From: Streptomyces sp. NBC_00554
GTDB lineage: Bacteria > Actinomycetota > Actinomycetes > Streptomycetales > Streptomycetaceae
Length of the DNA: 64,000 bases
NCBI RefSeq assembly: GCF_041431135.1
Contig: NZ_CP107799.1
Span: 372,001-436,000 of the forward strand
Reading direction: 5' to 3'
Part shown: positions 42,753 through 51,831 of the stretch, piece after piece
Position numbering within the stretch: position 1 is the first letter of the stretch
Layout of the letters: the number at the start of each line of letters is the position of its first letter
Made by a program: the position numbers and the translations under genes
The notes under the pieces: generated by a model
Database searches by the model: none
Told to the model about the DNA's origin: nothing
The model's input: only the letters and a program-made list of their open reading frames with translations

Positions 42753-45650
42753 ATGCGTCGCCGCCGCTTCACGCACTCCAGACACATAGATTTCCGGCAT
42801 ACCGTCGGCCGCGTCGCGGCCCTGACGGCCCTGCTCACCGCAGGTCTCGTCCCGACGGCCGCCGCGTCGACCGGGTCCAGCGAAGGGGCGCCAACAGCCG
42901 TGTCCCCAACGGCACTTGCCGCCCTGAACTATTCGCCGACCTCCCGTACGGTCAAGCCGACCGCCGTGTACCGCACCTCGGGCAGCGTCGCGAATCCGAC
43001 GAACGTCCTGAGCGGCCAGTCGACGCGGATCTCCGGCTCACAGTCGGCCATCACCCTCGACTTCGGCAAAGAGGTCGGCGGGGTGGCAACGTTGTCGTTC
43101 GGCAGCACCAGCGACTCCGGCCAGCGCGTGGGCCTGGCCTTCAGCGAATCGTCCCTCTACGTGGGGAACAACAGCGACCGCAGCAGCGGCCGCGACGGCG
43201 AGGACGGGGCGCTGTACGGTTCGGCGCCCGCCAACGGCTCCTACACGGTTCCCACCGCCCAACAGCGCGGCGGATTCCGTTATCTGACGGTCTTTCTGGA
43301 CACCTCGGGGTGGGTGGACCTCAAGGGCGTCAGCCTCAACTTCACGGCGGCTCCCGGGAAGTCGAACCCGGCCGACTACGCCAACTACTTCCACTCCAGC
43401 GACGACCTGCTGAACCGCATCTGGTTCGCGGGTGCGTACACCGTGCAGCTCAACACCATCGCCTCGAACCAGGGACGGGCCTGGCCGCCGCCGTCCTCGG
43501 CCTGGGACAACAGCGCCACGGTCGGTGTCGGCGACAGCGTGCTGGTGGACGGTGCGAAGCGCGACCGTACGGTGTGGCCCGGCGACCTCGGGATCGCCGT
43601 ACCGACCCAGTACGCGTCCACCAACGACCTGGTCTCCACGCGCAACGCGCTCACCACGATGTACAACGCGCAGTCGTCGGCGGGTGAAATCCCCTGGTCC
43701 GGCCCGCCGTTCAACCTCACCGGGTCCGACACCTACCACACGTGGACGCTGCTGGGTACGGCCACGTACTACACGTACTCCGCCGACCGCGCCTGGCTGG
43801 ACTCGCAGTGGGCCAACTACAAGCGCGGGATGACCTTCATCACGAACAAGATCGGGAGCAGCAACCTGCTCAATGTGACCCGTACGCAGGACTGGGCGCG
43901 CGTCGGGCAGGGCGGCGAGAACATCTCGGCCAACGCGCTCCTGTACGCCGCGCTCAGGTCCGGGGCCACGCTGGCCACGGTGGAGGGCGACAGCGCGCTC
44001 GCCGCGAGTTGGAACAGCAAGGCGGCCGCCATCAAGACCGCGGCGAACTCCCTGCTGTGGGACGTCTCGAAGGGCATGTACAAGGACAACCCCACCAGCG
44101 CCCTGTACCCACAGGACGGCAACTCCCTTGCGGTCTGGTACGGGTTGACCGACTCCGTGGCGAAGTCGAAGAGCATCGTCACCGGGCTGGGAGCCCGCTG
44201 GGGCGCGTACGGGCCGACCACCCCCGAGTGGGGCGGCAATGTGTCTCCCTTCGCGGGCGGGATGGAGCTGAACGCCCGCTTCACCGCGAATGACGACTAC
44301 GGCGCCCTGGCGCAGATCCGCCGTACCTGGGGGCACATGCTGGACAGCCCCATCGGTACCAACAGCACGTTCTGGGAGGGGATCAGTGCCGACGGCGGCC
44401 CGGCGTACGGCGGTTCGTTCATGAGCATGGCCCACGGCTGGTCGTCCGCGCCGACCTCCACGCTGACCTTGGACGTGCTTGGCATCGCACCGGAGTCGGC
44501 GAGCGGCGCCTACCGGTTCGTCCCGCATCCCGGTGACCTGACCAGTGCCGAGGGCCGCATCACGATGCCGCAGGGCGCCGTGAACGCGTCCTGGTCCCGC
44601 AACGCGAGCGCCGGCACCTACTCGGCGCAGCTCACCAGCCCGTCCGGCACCACCGGCCGGATCGGTGTCCCCAAGTTCGGAGGCGGCAACGTCTCGGTGT
44701 CCGTGAACGGAGCCGTGGTGTGGAACAACGGCTCGTTCACGCCCACTTCGGGCATCACCGGTGCTAGCCAGGACGACACCTACGTCTACCTCACCGGTGT
44801 CGCGCCGGGCAGCTACAGCGTGAGCGCCACCGGCCTGGGCAACCCGGCGCCGCCCGAGGTGCCAGGCACCGGTGAACTGCGGGCCGGCTTCACCCGGTGC
44901 GCCGGCGAGGGCGGCACCTGCTCCTTCAGCGGCACACGCGTCATGGCCTACGGGGCCGGGTCGTACGCCTACCGGACGGTGACCGGCAGTACGGCCTGCA
45001 CGAACGCCGCGTTCGGTATCGATCCTGCCGCGAACCTCGTCAAGTCCTGCTATCTGGCAGACGCGGGCGGCCCTCCCGGGTACACGGCTTGCGCCGCCGA
45101 GGGCGGCACCTGTTCGGTCCCCGGCTACAACCGCAACGTGGCCTACGGAGCCAACGGCGCCTTCTCCTACCAGGTCACCAACGGTTCCGTCGCCTGCACC
45201 AATGCCCACTTCGGTGATCCCATCGACGGTGTCGCCAAGGGCTGTTACCTGCCGCCCGAGGGCGGTCCGGCCGGCAACTGGACGAAGTGCGCCTCGCAGA
45301 ACGGCACTTGCTCCGCCGCCGCGGGACAGCCGGTGAGGTACGGCGCCTTCGGCGCGTTCAAGCAGGTCACGGCCACCGGTGACACCGCGTGCACCGATGC
45401 CGTCTTCGGCGACCCCATCCCCGGTGAGTCGAAGTCCTGTTACACCGCCACCGGAGGTCCGCCCGGCTACGCCGGCTCGTGTGCCGCCGAGAACGGTACG
45501 TGCGGCTTCAGCGGAACGCAGACCGTCGCGTACGGGGCGCGGGGTCGCTTCATCTACAAGTCGTTCTCCGGCGGCACGCCTTGCACGAGCGCGGCCTTCG
45601 GCAGCGATCCACTCCCCGGTGTCGCGAAGTCCTGCTACCTCACCTCCTGA
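42753..45650 (+). CDS. Secreted GH78 alpha-L-rhamnosidase-like enzyme with four C-terminal cysteine modules
   Basis: A 965-residue exported enzyme. Signal peptide VAALTALLTAGLVPTAAAS ends near residue 39. Beta domains precede an (alpha/alpha)6 barrel; DGAKRDRTVWPGDLG is the GH78 catalytic-acid region and SFMSMAHGWSSAPTSTL the late barrel signature, followed by a C-terminal beta sandwich. Residues ~711-965 are four ~64-residue repeats, each with CA.E.GTC, ACT.A.FG.DP and K.CY. They probably bind sugar. Rhamnosidases release rhamnose from pectin, flavonoids or bacterial glycans. CGGGAGG sets the start at 42753. Confidence 0.88.
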   Translation: MRRRRFTHSRHIDFRHTVGRVAALTALLTAGLVPTAAASTGSSEGAPTAVSPTALAALNYSPTSRTVKPTAVYRTSGSVANPTNVLSGQSTRISGSQSAITLDFGKEVGGVATLSFGSTSDSGQRVGLAFSESSLYVGNNSDRSSGRDGEDGALYGSAPANGSYTVPTAQQRGGFRYLTVFLDTSGWVDLKGVSLNFTAAPGKSNPADYANYFHSSDDLLNRIWFAGAYTVQLNTIASNQGRAWPPPSSAWDNSATVGVGDSVLVDGAKRDRTVWPGDLGIAVPTQYASTNDLVSTRNALTTMYNAQSSAGEIPWSGPPFNLTGSDTYHTWTLLGTATYYTYSADRAWLDSQWANYKRGMTFITNKIGSSNLLNVTRTQDWARVGQGGENISANALLYAALRSGATLATVEGDSALAASWNSKAAAIKTAANSLLWDVSKGMYKDNPTSALYPQDGNSLAVWYGLTDSVAKSKSIVTGLGARWGAYGPTTPEWGGNVSPFAGGMELNARFTANDDYGALAQIRRTWGHMLDSPIGTNSTFWEGISADGGPAYGGSFMSMAHGWSSAPTSTLTLDVLGIAPESASGAYRFVPHPGDLTSAEGRITMPQGAVNASWSRNASAGTYSAQLTSPSGTTGRIGVPKFGGGNVSVSVNGAVVWNNGSFTPTSGITGASQDDTYVYLTGVAPGSYSVSATGLGNPAPPEVPGTGELRAGFTRCAGEGGTCSFSGTRVMAYGAGSYAYRTVTGSTACTNAAFGIDPAANLVKSCYLADAGGPPGYTACAAEGGTCSVPGYNRNVAYGANGAFSYQVTNGSVACTNAHFGDPIDGVAKGCYLPPEGGPAGNWTKCASQNGTCSAAAGQPVRYGAFGAFKQVTATGDTACTDAVFGDPIPGESKSCYTATGGPPGYAGSCAAENGTCGFSGTQTVAYGARGRFIYKSFSGGTPCTSAAFGSDPLPGVAKSCYLTS

Positions 45651-45670
45651 CCGGCGCCACTGAATCCACG

Positions 45671-45701
45671 GTGTCGATCCTCAGCACCTGCGGATCGACA
45701 C
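45671..45701 (+). terminator. Hairpin terminator behind the GH78 gene
   Basis: GTGTCGATCC (45671-45680) pairs perfectly with GGATCGACAC (45692-45701) around an 11-base loop, 21 bases behind the GH78 stop. Confidence 0.75.
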
Positions 45702-45769
45702 TCGTGAGGGCCTCACACCCCGAGGGCTTTGCTTAAGCAGGCCCTAAGAGACCCTTATGGAGCCGGGAT

Positions 45770-45802
45770 GCTGAAATACCCGCAGTTCAGGGGTGTTTCA
45801 GC
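45770..45802. promoter_or_regulatory. 33-bp dyad upstream of the GH64 gene
   Basis: GCTGAAA (45770-45776) and TTTCAGC (45796-45802) are inverted arms; inner ACCC and GGGG partly extend the symmetry. It lies 92 bases ahead of the GH64 start, in the expected promoter zone, so an operator is more likely than a terminator. Confidence 0.4.
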
Positions 45803-45893
45803 AGCCCGGCAATCCATTGGCCAAAGCAATCTTTCTGCGTAGCATCGGGCCCGTTCGGCTCTCCCCCCACACCGGACAGGAACAGAGACTGAC

Positions 45894-47078
45894 ATGATCA
45901 CCCGCAGAAGGATGTTCGCCTCGCTCGCCGCTGCCGCAGTCGCGGGCCCCGGCCTCGCTCTGGTCGCGCCTCGGGCGCTGGGAGCGGTCGCACCTGACGG
46001 CTCCGGCACGAAGGCCGCGGGAGCACTCCCGCTGACCGTCTCCAACTCCACCGGCGCGTACGCCAATTCCTCGGTCCATGTCTACATCGTCGGCAACCAG
46101 GGTGGACAACAGGTGCGGGTCACCGCCGATGGCGCCCTGGCGCCCATCGCGCTGTCCGACAACGGCTCCGACGGATTCACCGACTACGCCATCCCGTTGG
46201 CGTCCAGTGGCGAGACAACGTTGTCGATCCCGTACATGTCGGGCCGTATATACGTCGCGCTGGGCAGCAAGCTGAAGTTCAAGGCCGTGACCGACGGCGC
46301 GGGCAACGCGGCGCTCCAGTACCCGGCGGGGTGGGTCACCTCCGACCCCAACTACGACGTGCTGCACGACTGCGCCGAGTTCACGTACAACGCGGCCGGG
46401 ATGTTCTGCAACACGACCATGGTCGACATGTTCAGCGTGCCGATGGCGATCCGGCTCACCGGTTCCGCCGACCAGACCACCGGAACCCTGGTCCCGGGCG
46501 GGCGCGACAAGGTCTTCTCCGCGGTGAGGGCCGTCGACGCGTTCGCCCCGCTGGTCGTGGACGATGTGCGGGTCATCGCACCCGGACACGGCCTGGACGC
46601 CGGGCTCTTCGCCAAGGACTACTTCGCCTCGTACATCGACGAGGCCTGGAGCACCTACGCCGGCAAGGACCTGACGATCACCACGAACGCGGGCGCCTTC
46701 ACCGGCCGGGTCGGCGGCGGCACCCTCTCCTTCACCGGACCGGCGACCGCCGCCTTCGCCAAGCCTTCCACCCGCGACGTCCTCTTCTGCGACGGTGCGC
46801 TCGCCGCCCCCAACGATGGTACGACCGGGCCGGTCGCCGCTGTTCTGGGCGCGGCGTTCAACCGTACGACGCTGGTGAGCACCGCGTCCCAGCCCACCAC
46901 CGACCCGGCGTCGTTCTACCGGACCTCGCTCACCAATCACTATGCCAAGGCCGTGCACGCGGCCACGGCCGACGGCAAGGCCTACGGCTTCGCCTTCGAC
47001 GACGTGGCCGACTTCGCCTCGTACATCCAGGACACCGCCCCCGCCGGGATCCGTCTGACCCTGACGTCGTTCTCGTAG
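45894..47078 (+). CDS. Secreted GH64 endo-beta-1,3-glucanase
   Basis: A 394-residue exported enzyme with a twin-arginine-like signal (MITRRRMFASLAAAAVAG). LPLTVSNSTGAYANSSVHVY opens the GH64 beta barrel; DNGSDGFTDYAIPLASSG, YMSGRIYVALGSKLKFK, and EFTYNAAGMFCNTTMVDMFS are closely GH64-like, including the acidic residues flanking the glucan groove. It hydrolyses long-chain laminarin to pentaoses in known cases, so its target is fungal or algal beta-1,3-glucan. No binding module is attached. It ends six bases from the convergent MFS gene. Confidence 0.9.
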   Translation: MITRRRMFASLAAAAVAGPGLALVAPRALGAVAPDGSGTKAAGALPLTVSNSTGAYANSSVHVYIVGNQGGQQVRVTADGALAPIALSDNGSDGFTDYAIPLASSGETTLSIPYMSGRIYVALGSKLKFKAVTDGAGNAALQYPAGWVTSDPNYDVLHDCAEFTYNAAGMFCNTTMVDMFSVPMAIRLTGSADQTTGTLVPGGRDKVFSAVRAVDAFAPLVVDDVRVIAPGHGLDAGLFAKDYFASYIDEAWSTYAGKDLTITTNAGAFTGRVGGGTLSFTGPATAAFAKPSTRDVLFCDGALAAPNDGTTGPVAAVLGAAFNRTTLVSTASQPTTDPASFYRTSLTNHYAKAVHAATADGKAYGFAFDDVADFASYIQDTAPAGIRLTLTSFS

Positions 47079-47084
47079 AACCTC

Positions 47085-48434
47085 TCAGGCGTCCGACGCG
47101 GCGGGCGTCGGCACCGGGCCGGTACGGGCACGGCTGCCAAGTCGGCCGGCGGCGGGTACCAGGGCTATGGCGATCGCCCCGGTCACTCCGGCCAGTGCGA
47201 AGGCGGTGAAGCCCCAGCTCTCGCTGCCGTTGGAGGCGAGGGTGCCGACCAGTGACGGTCCGACGACGGCGCCGGCGCGGCCCACACCGGTGACCCAGCC
47301 GAGTCCGGTGGCCCGTTCGCTGTCCCGGTAGAGGGAGTTCGAGGTCGCGTACACCATCACCTGGGCGCTGAACAGCCAGACGCCGGTCAGCGCCACGACG
47401 ACGTAGGTCAGGCCGAGCGGCAGGTGCGACTGGAGCAGTAGCGCGCCTGCCGCGGTCAGGGTGAACCAGATCGCCGATACCCGTACCGGTCCGAAGTGGT
47501 CGGCGGCCCGGCCGGCGATCAGCATGCCCACGATTCCGCCCGCGTTGATGACCAGCAGGAAGCTCACGGAGGACGTCATTCCGTAGCCGGAGGCCTTCAT
47601 CATGGTGGGCAGCCAGGTGCTGACTCCGTAGACGAGGAGCAGTCCGCAGAAGGACGCCAGCCACAACAGCGGGGTCGCCCAACGGGATTCGGGGCGGAAC
47701 AGTGCGAGGACGGCGTCCAGTCGGCCCCGGGCTCCGGCGGCCGGGCTCGCGACCGGTGTGGGCCGGGGCAGGCCGTAGCGGTCGGCGACCCGGTCGGCCT
47801 GCTCGTGGTGGCCGCGGGAGAGCAGGACAGCGGGCGACTCGGGCATGAGTTTCGCCAGCAGGGGGACGGCGATCACGGCCGGCAGCACGCCGGCCCAGAA
47901 CACCCAGCGCCAGCCCGCCGAGGGGGCGACGGTCAGCCCGAGGACCGTCGCCGCCATACCGCCCGCGTGGTACGAGGTCATCAGCAGCCCCGTGGTGAGT
48001 GCGGCCCGGCGGGGCGGGGCGAACTCCATGACCATCGCGAGGCACAGCGGCATCAGGCCGCCGAGCCCCAGTCCGGCTATGAACCGCCCGGCGCCGAACA
48101 GTGTGGTCGTTCCGGCCATGGCGCAGAGCGCGGAGCCGAGGGAGAAGAGCGTCACGCTGCTCACCAGGATGGGCCGGCGGCCGAGCCAGTCCGTGATGTT
48201 GCCCGCGGTGAGCGCGCCGATGAGCATGCCGAAGGTGGTCCAGCTGCCGATGGTACCGGCGGTCGAAGGGGTCAGGCCGAGGCCGTCGTCCTCGAGCATG
48301 TGCGGCATGACGGCCCCGTAGATGTTGACGTCCATGCCGTCGAAGAACACCGCCAGCCAGCACAGGGCCAGTACCGGGAAGACGGAACGGAAGGTGTGCC
48401 GGGGGTGTGCGTCTTTAGTGCCGGGAAGAGTCAT
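47085..48434 (-). CDS. MFS transporter, aromatic acid:H+ symporter (AAHS) type
   Basis: A 449-residue, 12-segment symporter. ALCWLAVFFDGMDVNIYGAV contains the D-G-M-D helix-1 motif of the AAHS family (PcaK, BenK, MhpT), and NITDWLGRRPILVSS is the loop 2-3 motif. Likely imports an aromatic or related acid, though no aromatic catabolic gene lies beside it. AAGGGG upstream of ATG 48434. Three repeats of TTTNCGGGTGA lie upstream. Confidence 0.88.
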   Translation of the reverse strand: MTLPGTKDAHPRHTFRSVFPVLALCWLAVFFDGMDVNIYGAVMPHMLEDDGLGLTPSTAGTIGSWTTFGMLIGALTAGNITDWLGRRPILVSSVTLFSLGSALCAMAGTTTLFGAGRFIAGLGLGGLMPLCLAMVMEFAPPRRAALTTGLLMTSYHAGGMAATVLGLTVAPSAGWRWVFWAGVLPAVIAVPLLAKLMPESPAVLLSRGHHEQADRVADRYGLPRPTPVASPAAGARGRLDAVLALFRPESRWATPLLWLASFCGLLLVYGVSTWLPTMMKASGYGMTSSVSFLLVINAGGIVGMLIAGRAADHFGPVRVSAIWFTLTAAGALLLQSHLPLGLTYVVVALTGVWLFSAQVMVYATSNSLYRDSERATGLGWVTGVGRAGAVVGPSLVGTLASNGSESWGFTAFALAGVTGAIAIALVPAAGRLGSRARTGPVPTPAASDA

Positions 48435-48517
48435 CGTCGACCCCTTGGGGTGTGAGCGGAGTGGGAATGCGGTGCACTGCTGGGAGTAGAAGACTCGTTC
48501 GCCTGATGAAGTTCTCT

Positions 48518-48587
48518 TCACCCGAAAACTCGTGACCGGCGGCCAAGAATTTTCGGGTGACGGGGGCGGGGTGGGATTTACGGGTGA
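48518..48587. promoter_or_regulatory. Repeated operator half-sites upstream of the AAHS transporter
   Basis: TCACCCGAAAA (48518-48528) and TTTTCGGGTGA (48550-48560) are perfect 11-bp inverted copies; TTTACGGGTGA (48577-48587) is a third. Start-to-start spacing is 32 and 27 bases. They lie 84-153 bases upstream of the transporter start. The regulator is unknown. Confidence 0.6.
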
Positions 48588-48601
48588 CCAGGGCGGGTCG
48601 G

Positions 48602-49813
48602 TCAGCCGCCGAGGTGCTTGCCGAGGAACGTCACGATGTCGCCCATCACTTGCTCCGTCGACCACTTGAGCCCGGCCGAGGAGTCTCCGCCCATGAACGA
48701 CAGGTCACCGTGGTCCGCGCCCTTGAGGACGTAGCGGGTGCTGTCGACGCCCTTGGCGCGCAGCGTGTTGTGCAGGGTCAGGGTCTGACTCGGTGAGACG
48801 AGACGGTCGTCGCTTCCGTGCAGCAGCATGAAGGCGGGGTCCGAGGAGTCCGCGTACGTGCTGGGATCCGCGGCCTCAATGGCACTCGGGTCGTCGTCGA
48901 GGGACTTCTTGGTGCCGGCACCGAAGACGAACTGCGCAGAGCTGGTACCGGCGGCCAGGTACGTCTTCTGGGTCGCGGCGTCGAAGTCGGAGGCGGTCTT
49001 GGACAGGTCGCCGGGACCGAACTCGTCGACGACCGCCTGCACGTCGCTGCTCTGGTCCAGGTTCTCGCCGGCCTCGAACTCCTCGACGCCATTGGTGGTT
49101 CCTGCCATCGCGGCGAGATAGCCACCGGCGGACTGCCCCCACACCGCGACGTTCGCCGGGTCGATGCCGTACTCGTCGGCGTGCGCCCGCAAGTAACGGA
49201 TCGCGGACTTCACGTCCTGCAGCGTCTCCGTGTAGGTGGCGCCACTGGTGACAGTCCGGTACTCGATGCTGGCGACGGCGTAGCCCTGCTCGGCGACGTA
49301 CGTCCGCTGATTCAGGTTGCCGGTCTTGTCAGCCATGGAGAAGCCGCCGCCGGTCATGTAGACGACGAGCGGCTTCTTGCCGTCGGTCTCGGGGACCTGG
49401 AGATCCAGCTTCAGTTCCGCCTTCTTGCCGTCGGCCGTCGTCGGCGTGGAGTAGACGACGTCGCTGTGCGTGGCGACCTCGACCGTCCCGCACTGGATCT
49501 GCGCACCGGTCGGGTCGATGACGGTGCTGGTGCTGGTGTCGCTCGCCTTGACGGTCTTCGCGAAGGACAGGGACGCACCTCCGGCCGCCCCACTCGGGGC
49601 TCCGCTCGGGGCTCCGGAACCCGCCTGTCCGCCCGCCGCCTGGGAGGCCGGGCACTCCGTCGACTTCGAGGCCGACGCGTCGGCGGTCGTGCTCCCGCTG
49701 TCCGAGGAGCAGGCCGTCAGCGCCAGCCCGAGCACCACGGATGCCGCAAGTCCCATACCGGCCCTCCTGGACTTCCTGCCCCCGGCCGCCTTCATGTTCT
49801 CTTCCTTGGCCAT
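48602..49813 (-). CDS. Lipoprotein alpha/beta hydrolase (esterase/BD-FAE type)
   Basis: A 403-residue exported lipoprotein. The lipobox LTAC follows a hydrophobic signal (GLAASVVLGLALTAC), then a low-complexity Ser/Gly/Ala linker. In the catalytic domain VVYMTGGGFSMADK is the oxyanion loop (TGGG in place of HGGG), VAVWGQSAGGYLAAMAG holds the nucleophile Ser in GQSAGG, the acid is in LLHGSDDRLVS and the base in GADHGDLSF. Such enzymes remove acyl groups from xylan or other sugars. Start set by GGAGGA at 49813. Two TetR-type sites lie in its promoter. Confidence 0.88.
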   Translation of the reverse strand: MAKEENMKAAGGRKSRRAGMGLAASVVLGLALTACSSDSGSTTADASASKSTECPASQAAGGQAGSGAPSGAPSGAAGGASLSFAKTVKASDTSTSTVIDPTGAQIQCGTVEVATHSDVVYSTPTTADGKKAELKLDLQVPETDGKKPLVVYMTGGGFSMADKTGNLNQRTYVAEQGYAVASIEYRTVTSGATYTETLQDVKSAIRYLRAHADEYGIDPANVAVWGQSAGGYLAAMAGTTNGVEEFEAGENLDQSSDVQAVVDEFGPGDLSKTASDFDAATQKTYLAAGTSSAQFVFGAGTKKSLDDDPSAIEAADPSTYADSSDPAFMLLHGSDDRLVSPSQTLTLHNTLRAKGVDSTRYVLKGADHGDLSFMGGDSSAGLKWSTEQVMGDIVTFLGKHLGG

Positions 49814-49841
49814 CGTTCTCCTCCGGTCACCCGAACTCAAC

Positions 49842-49906
49842 AAGTGGAAACTCGATTCCCACTTCCTGAGGCACGATAGCACTAAGTGGGAATGCGATTC
49901 CCACTT
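49842..49906. promoter_or_regulatory. Two matching operators ahead of the lipoprotein esterase
   Basis: AAGTGGGAATGCGATTCCCA plus CTT (49884-49906) is a perfect dyad with 10-bp arms and a three-base centre. A second, imperfect copy of the same 23 bp lies at 49842-49864. Their centres are 42 bp apart, four helical turns, and the nearer ends 29 bases from the esterase start. The TetR gene immediately upstream (50051) is the likely binder. Confidence 0.75.
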
Positions 49907-50050
49907 GTGTGCGGGCAGGGCAGTGTTCAGCGCCATGCGTGGGCTGGGATCACAGCAGGCAGTGAGGTGCCTTGAGTACGAGGAGACAAGGGGCCGGTGA
50001 GCCCGGGCGGCGGGCGGATCCCGCGGACCCGTTCCGACCGCGACGGGGAC

Positions 50051-50731
50051 CTAGCGAGGAGCCCGTTCGCGGGCCTCGCGCTCGCTCGACTCGTCGAGCG
50101 AGTCCATGAACCCGGTGTCACCGATGGCGATCTCGGGCAGGTCGGAGGCCGCGCCGGGCTCCGCCCGAAGGCCGTCCAGGATCAGCCGCAGATACCGGCG
50201 CCACAGATCGGGCTGCCCCGTGCGGTCGGTGATCGCGGCCACCATCAGCTGAATCATGGGGATGTCCACGGGCATCACGTCCGCACGCAGCGCGCCCTGC
50301 TCCTTCGCGCGGCCGATCAAGGCATCCATCGCGGGCGTGATCCGAGCGAGGACCTGAGCCTGTCGCCGCGGGCCGACCGAGGCGCCGAGCATCACCTCGC
50401 GCAGTCCCCGGTCGAAGGCCTGGACCTCGCAGGCCTTCTCCATGCTCGTCACCAGTCCACGCCACGCGTCCGGGTCGGCGAGACCCTCCTCCGCCGCACT
50501 CGCGAGGGTGTCGACCATGTCGTCGAAGAGCGCGTCCACCAGCTCTTCCTTGCTCGAGAAGCGTCGGTACACGGTCCCCAGGCCCAGCCCGGCATGAGCG
50601 GCGATGTCACTGAGGCTCGCCTCCACCCCCCGCTCCCGGAACACCTCACGGGCCGCGGCCAGGACACGACGGCGGTTGGCCTCGGCATCCCGGCGCAACG
50701 GGGGCCGGTCAGTGCCGGGGCTCGACGCCAT
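50051..50731 (-). CDS. TetR-family regulator, probable controller of the lipoprotein esterase
   Basis: A 226-residue TetR protein. HTH: RRRVLAAAREVFRERGVEAS, LSDIAAHAGLGLGTVYRRFS, SKEELVDALFDDM. The C-terminal domain is of the TetR_C_33-like helical type. It is transcribed toward the esterase gene, with the paired palindromes between them. A long acidic tail (ESSEREARERAPR) follows the ligand domain. Confidence 0.9.
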   Translation of the reverse strand: MASSPGTDRPPLRRDAEANRRRVLAAAREVFRERGVEASLSDIAAHAGLGLGTVYRRFSSKEELVDALFDDMVDTLASAAEEGLADPDAWRGLVTSMEKACEVQAFDRGLREVMLGASVGPRRQAQVLARITPAMDALIGRAKEQGALRADVMPVDIPMIQLMVAAITDRTGQPDLWRRYLRLILDGLRAEPGAASDLPEIAIGDTGFMDSLDESSEREARERAPR

Positions 50732-50832
50732 CTCGATCGCTCGACTCCCAGAAAGGCGGTGAATTTCCGGTTCATGCTACAGCGGACCGGCCACAGTCCC
50801 CCGCCCCCGGAACTACCGGCTTCCCACGTGCC

Positions 50833-51831
50833 TCACCGCGCTTTCGGCGCCGCCGTGCTCGCCCGGATCACCAGCTCGGGGTCGAAGAGGAGTTCACCGA
50901 CGGGGACGTCGCGGTTGCCGACCAGGGCGAGGATGCTGCGGGCCACCTCCGAGGCCAGGCGGTCGGCCGGCTGGCGGACCGTGGTGAGCGGGGGGTCGAC
51001 GAAGTCCATGATCATGGCGCCGTCGTAGCCGACGACCGACACGTCGCCCGGGACCTCGTACCCCTGGCGGCGCGCGCCGCGGATCGCGCCCAGGGCCATG
51101 TAGTCGCTGGCGGCGACGATGGCGGTGGCGCCGCGGCCAAGCAGCGAGATCGCGGCGGACTGGCCGCCTTCGACGGTGTAGGACTGCCGGACCACCCACT
51201 GCTCCGGGTCCTCGACACCGCGTCTGGCGAGCGAGGAGACGAAGCCGCTGACCCGGCGGTCGGCGGGGCGGTTTCCGACGGGGCCCGATGCCATGCCGAT
51301 ACGGCGGTGGCCGAGCCGGTACAGATGGTCGACGGCGAGTTCGGCGGCCAGCAGGTCGTCCGTGGAGAACACCGGCGCCTCGCTCACGCCCTCGAACTGG
51401 CCGTTGACCCCGACGAACGGGATCCGGCGGGAGCGCAGGAGTTCGTACGCCTCCGGGTCCGCGCCCTCGATCGTGTTGCTGGACGAGAGGAAGACGACGG
51501 CGGCGACGCCCCGGTCGGCGAGCGAGGTCACGAAGTCCAGCTCTTGCACTCCGCCGGGGAAGCACGGGCAGAGGATCGTTTTGAGGCCGTGCGGGGCGAG
51601 GGTGGATTCGATGCGTTCGCAGACGTCGGCGAAGAACGGGTTGGAGACGAACTCCGTGATGACCGCGATGAGTTGACCCCGCGTCTGCCGCTCGTACCCC
51701 AGGTCGGCCATCGCCTGCTCGACCGCCTCGCGGGTCTTGCGTGACACACCCTGACGCCGGTTGATGACACGGCTGACCGTGGCCTCGCTCACCTGCGCCC
51801 GGTCCGCGACCTCGGTGATGCCGACCTTCAT
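50833..51831 (-). CDS. LacI-family regulator of the sugar operon
   Basis: A 332-residue LacI/GalR protein. The N-terminal HTH is GITEVADRAQVSEATVSRVI with hinge helix YERQTRGQ, followed by the periplasmic-binding-like sensor (LIAVITEFVSNPFFADVCER, VSVVGYDGAMIMDFVDPPLT). The start codon overlaps the stop of the GH36 gene by four bases (ATGA), so the two are translationally coupled and the sugar operon is probably autoregulated. Candidate sites are TGAATCGATTCA (42654) and TGAAAGCTTTCT (58315). Confidence 0.92.
   Translation of the reverse strand: MKVGITEVADRAQVSEATVSRVINRRQGVSRKTREAVEQAMADLGYERQTRGQLIAVITEFVSNPFFADVCERIESTLAPHGLKTILCPCFPGGVQELDFVTSLADRGVAAVVFLSSSNTIEGADPEAYELLRSRRIPFVGVNGQFEGVSEAPVFSTDDLLAAELAVDHLYRLGHRRIGMASGPVGNRPADRRVSGFVSSLARRGVEDPEQWVVRQSYTVEGGQSAAISLLGRGATAIVAASDYMALGAIRGARRQGYEVPGDVSVVGYDGAMIMDFVDPPLTTVRQPADRLASEVARSILALVGNRDVPVGELLFDPELVIRASTAAPKAR

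Noticed and set aside
43038..45209. A 723-codon frame antisense to the GH78 gene
   Set aside because: It is a GC-bias shadow: composition is Gly/Arg/Val-rich without motifs, and the sense frame has clear GH78 signatures.
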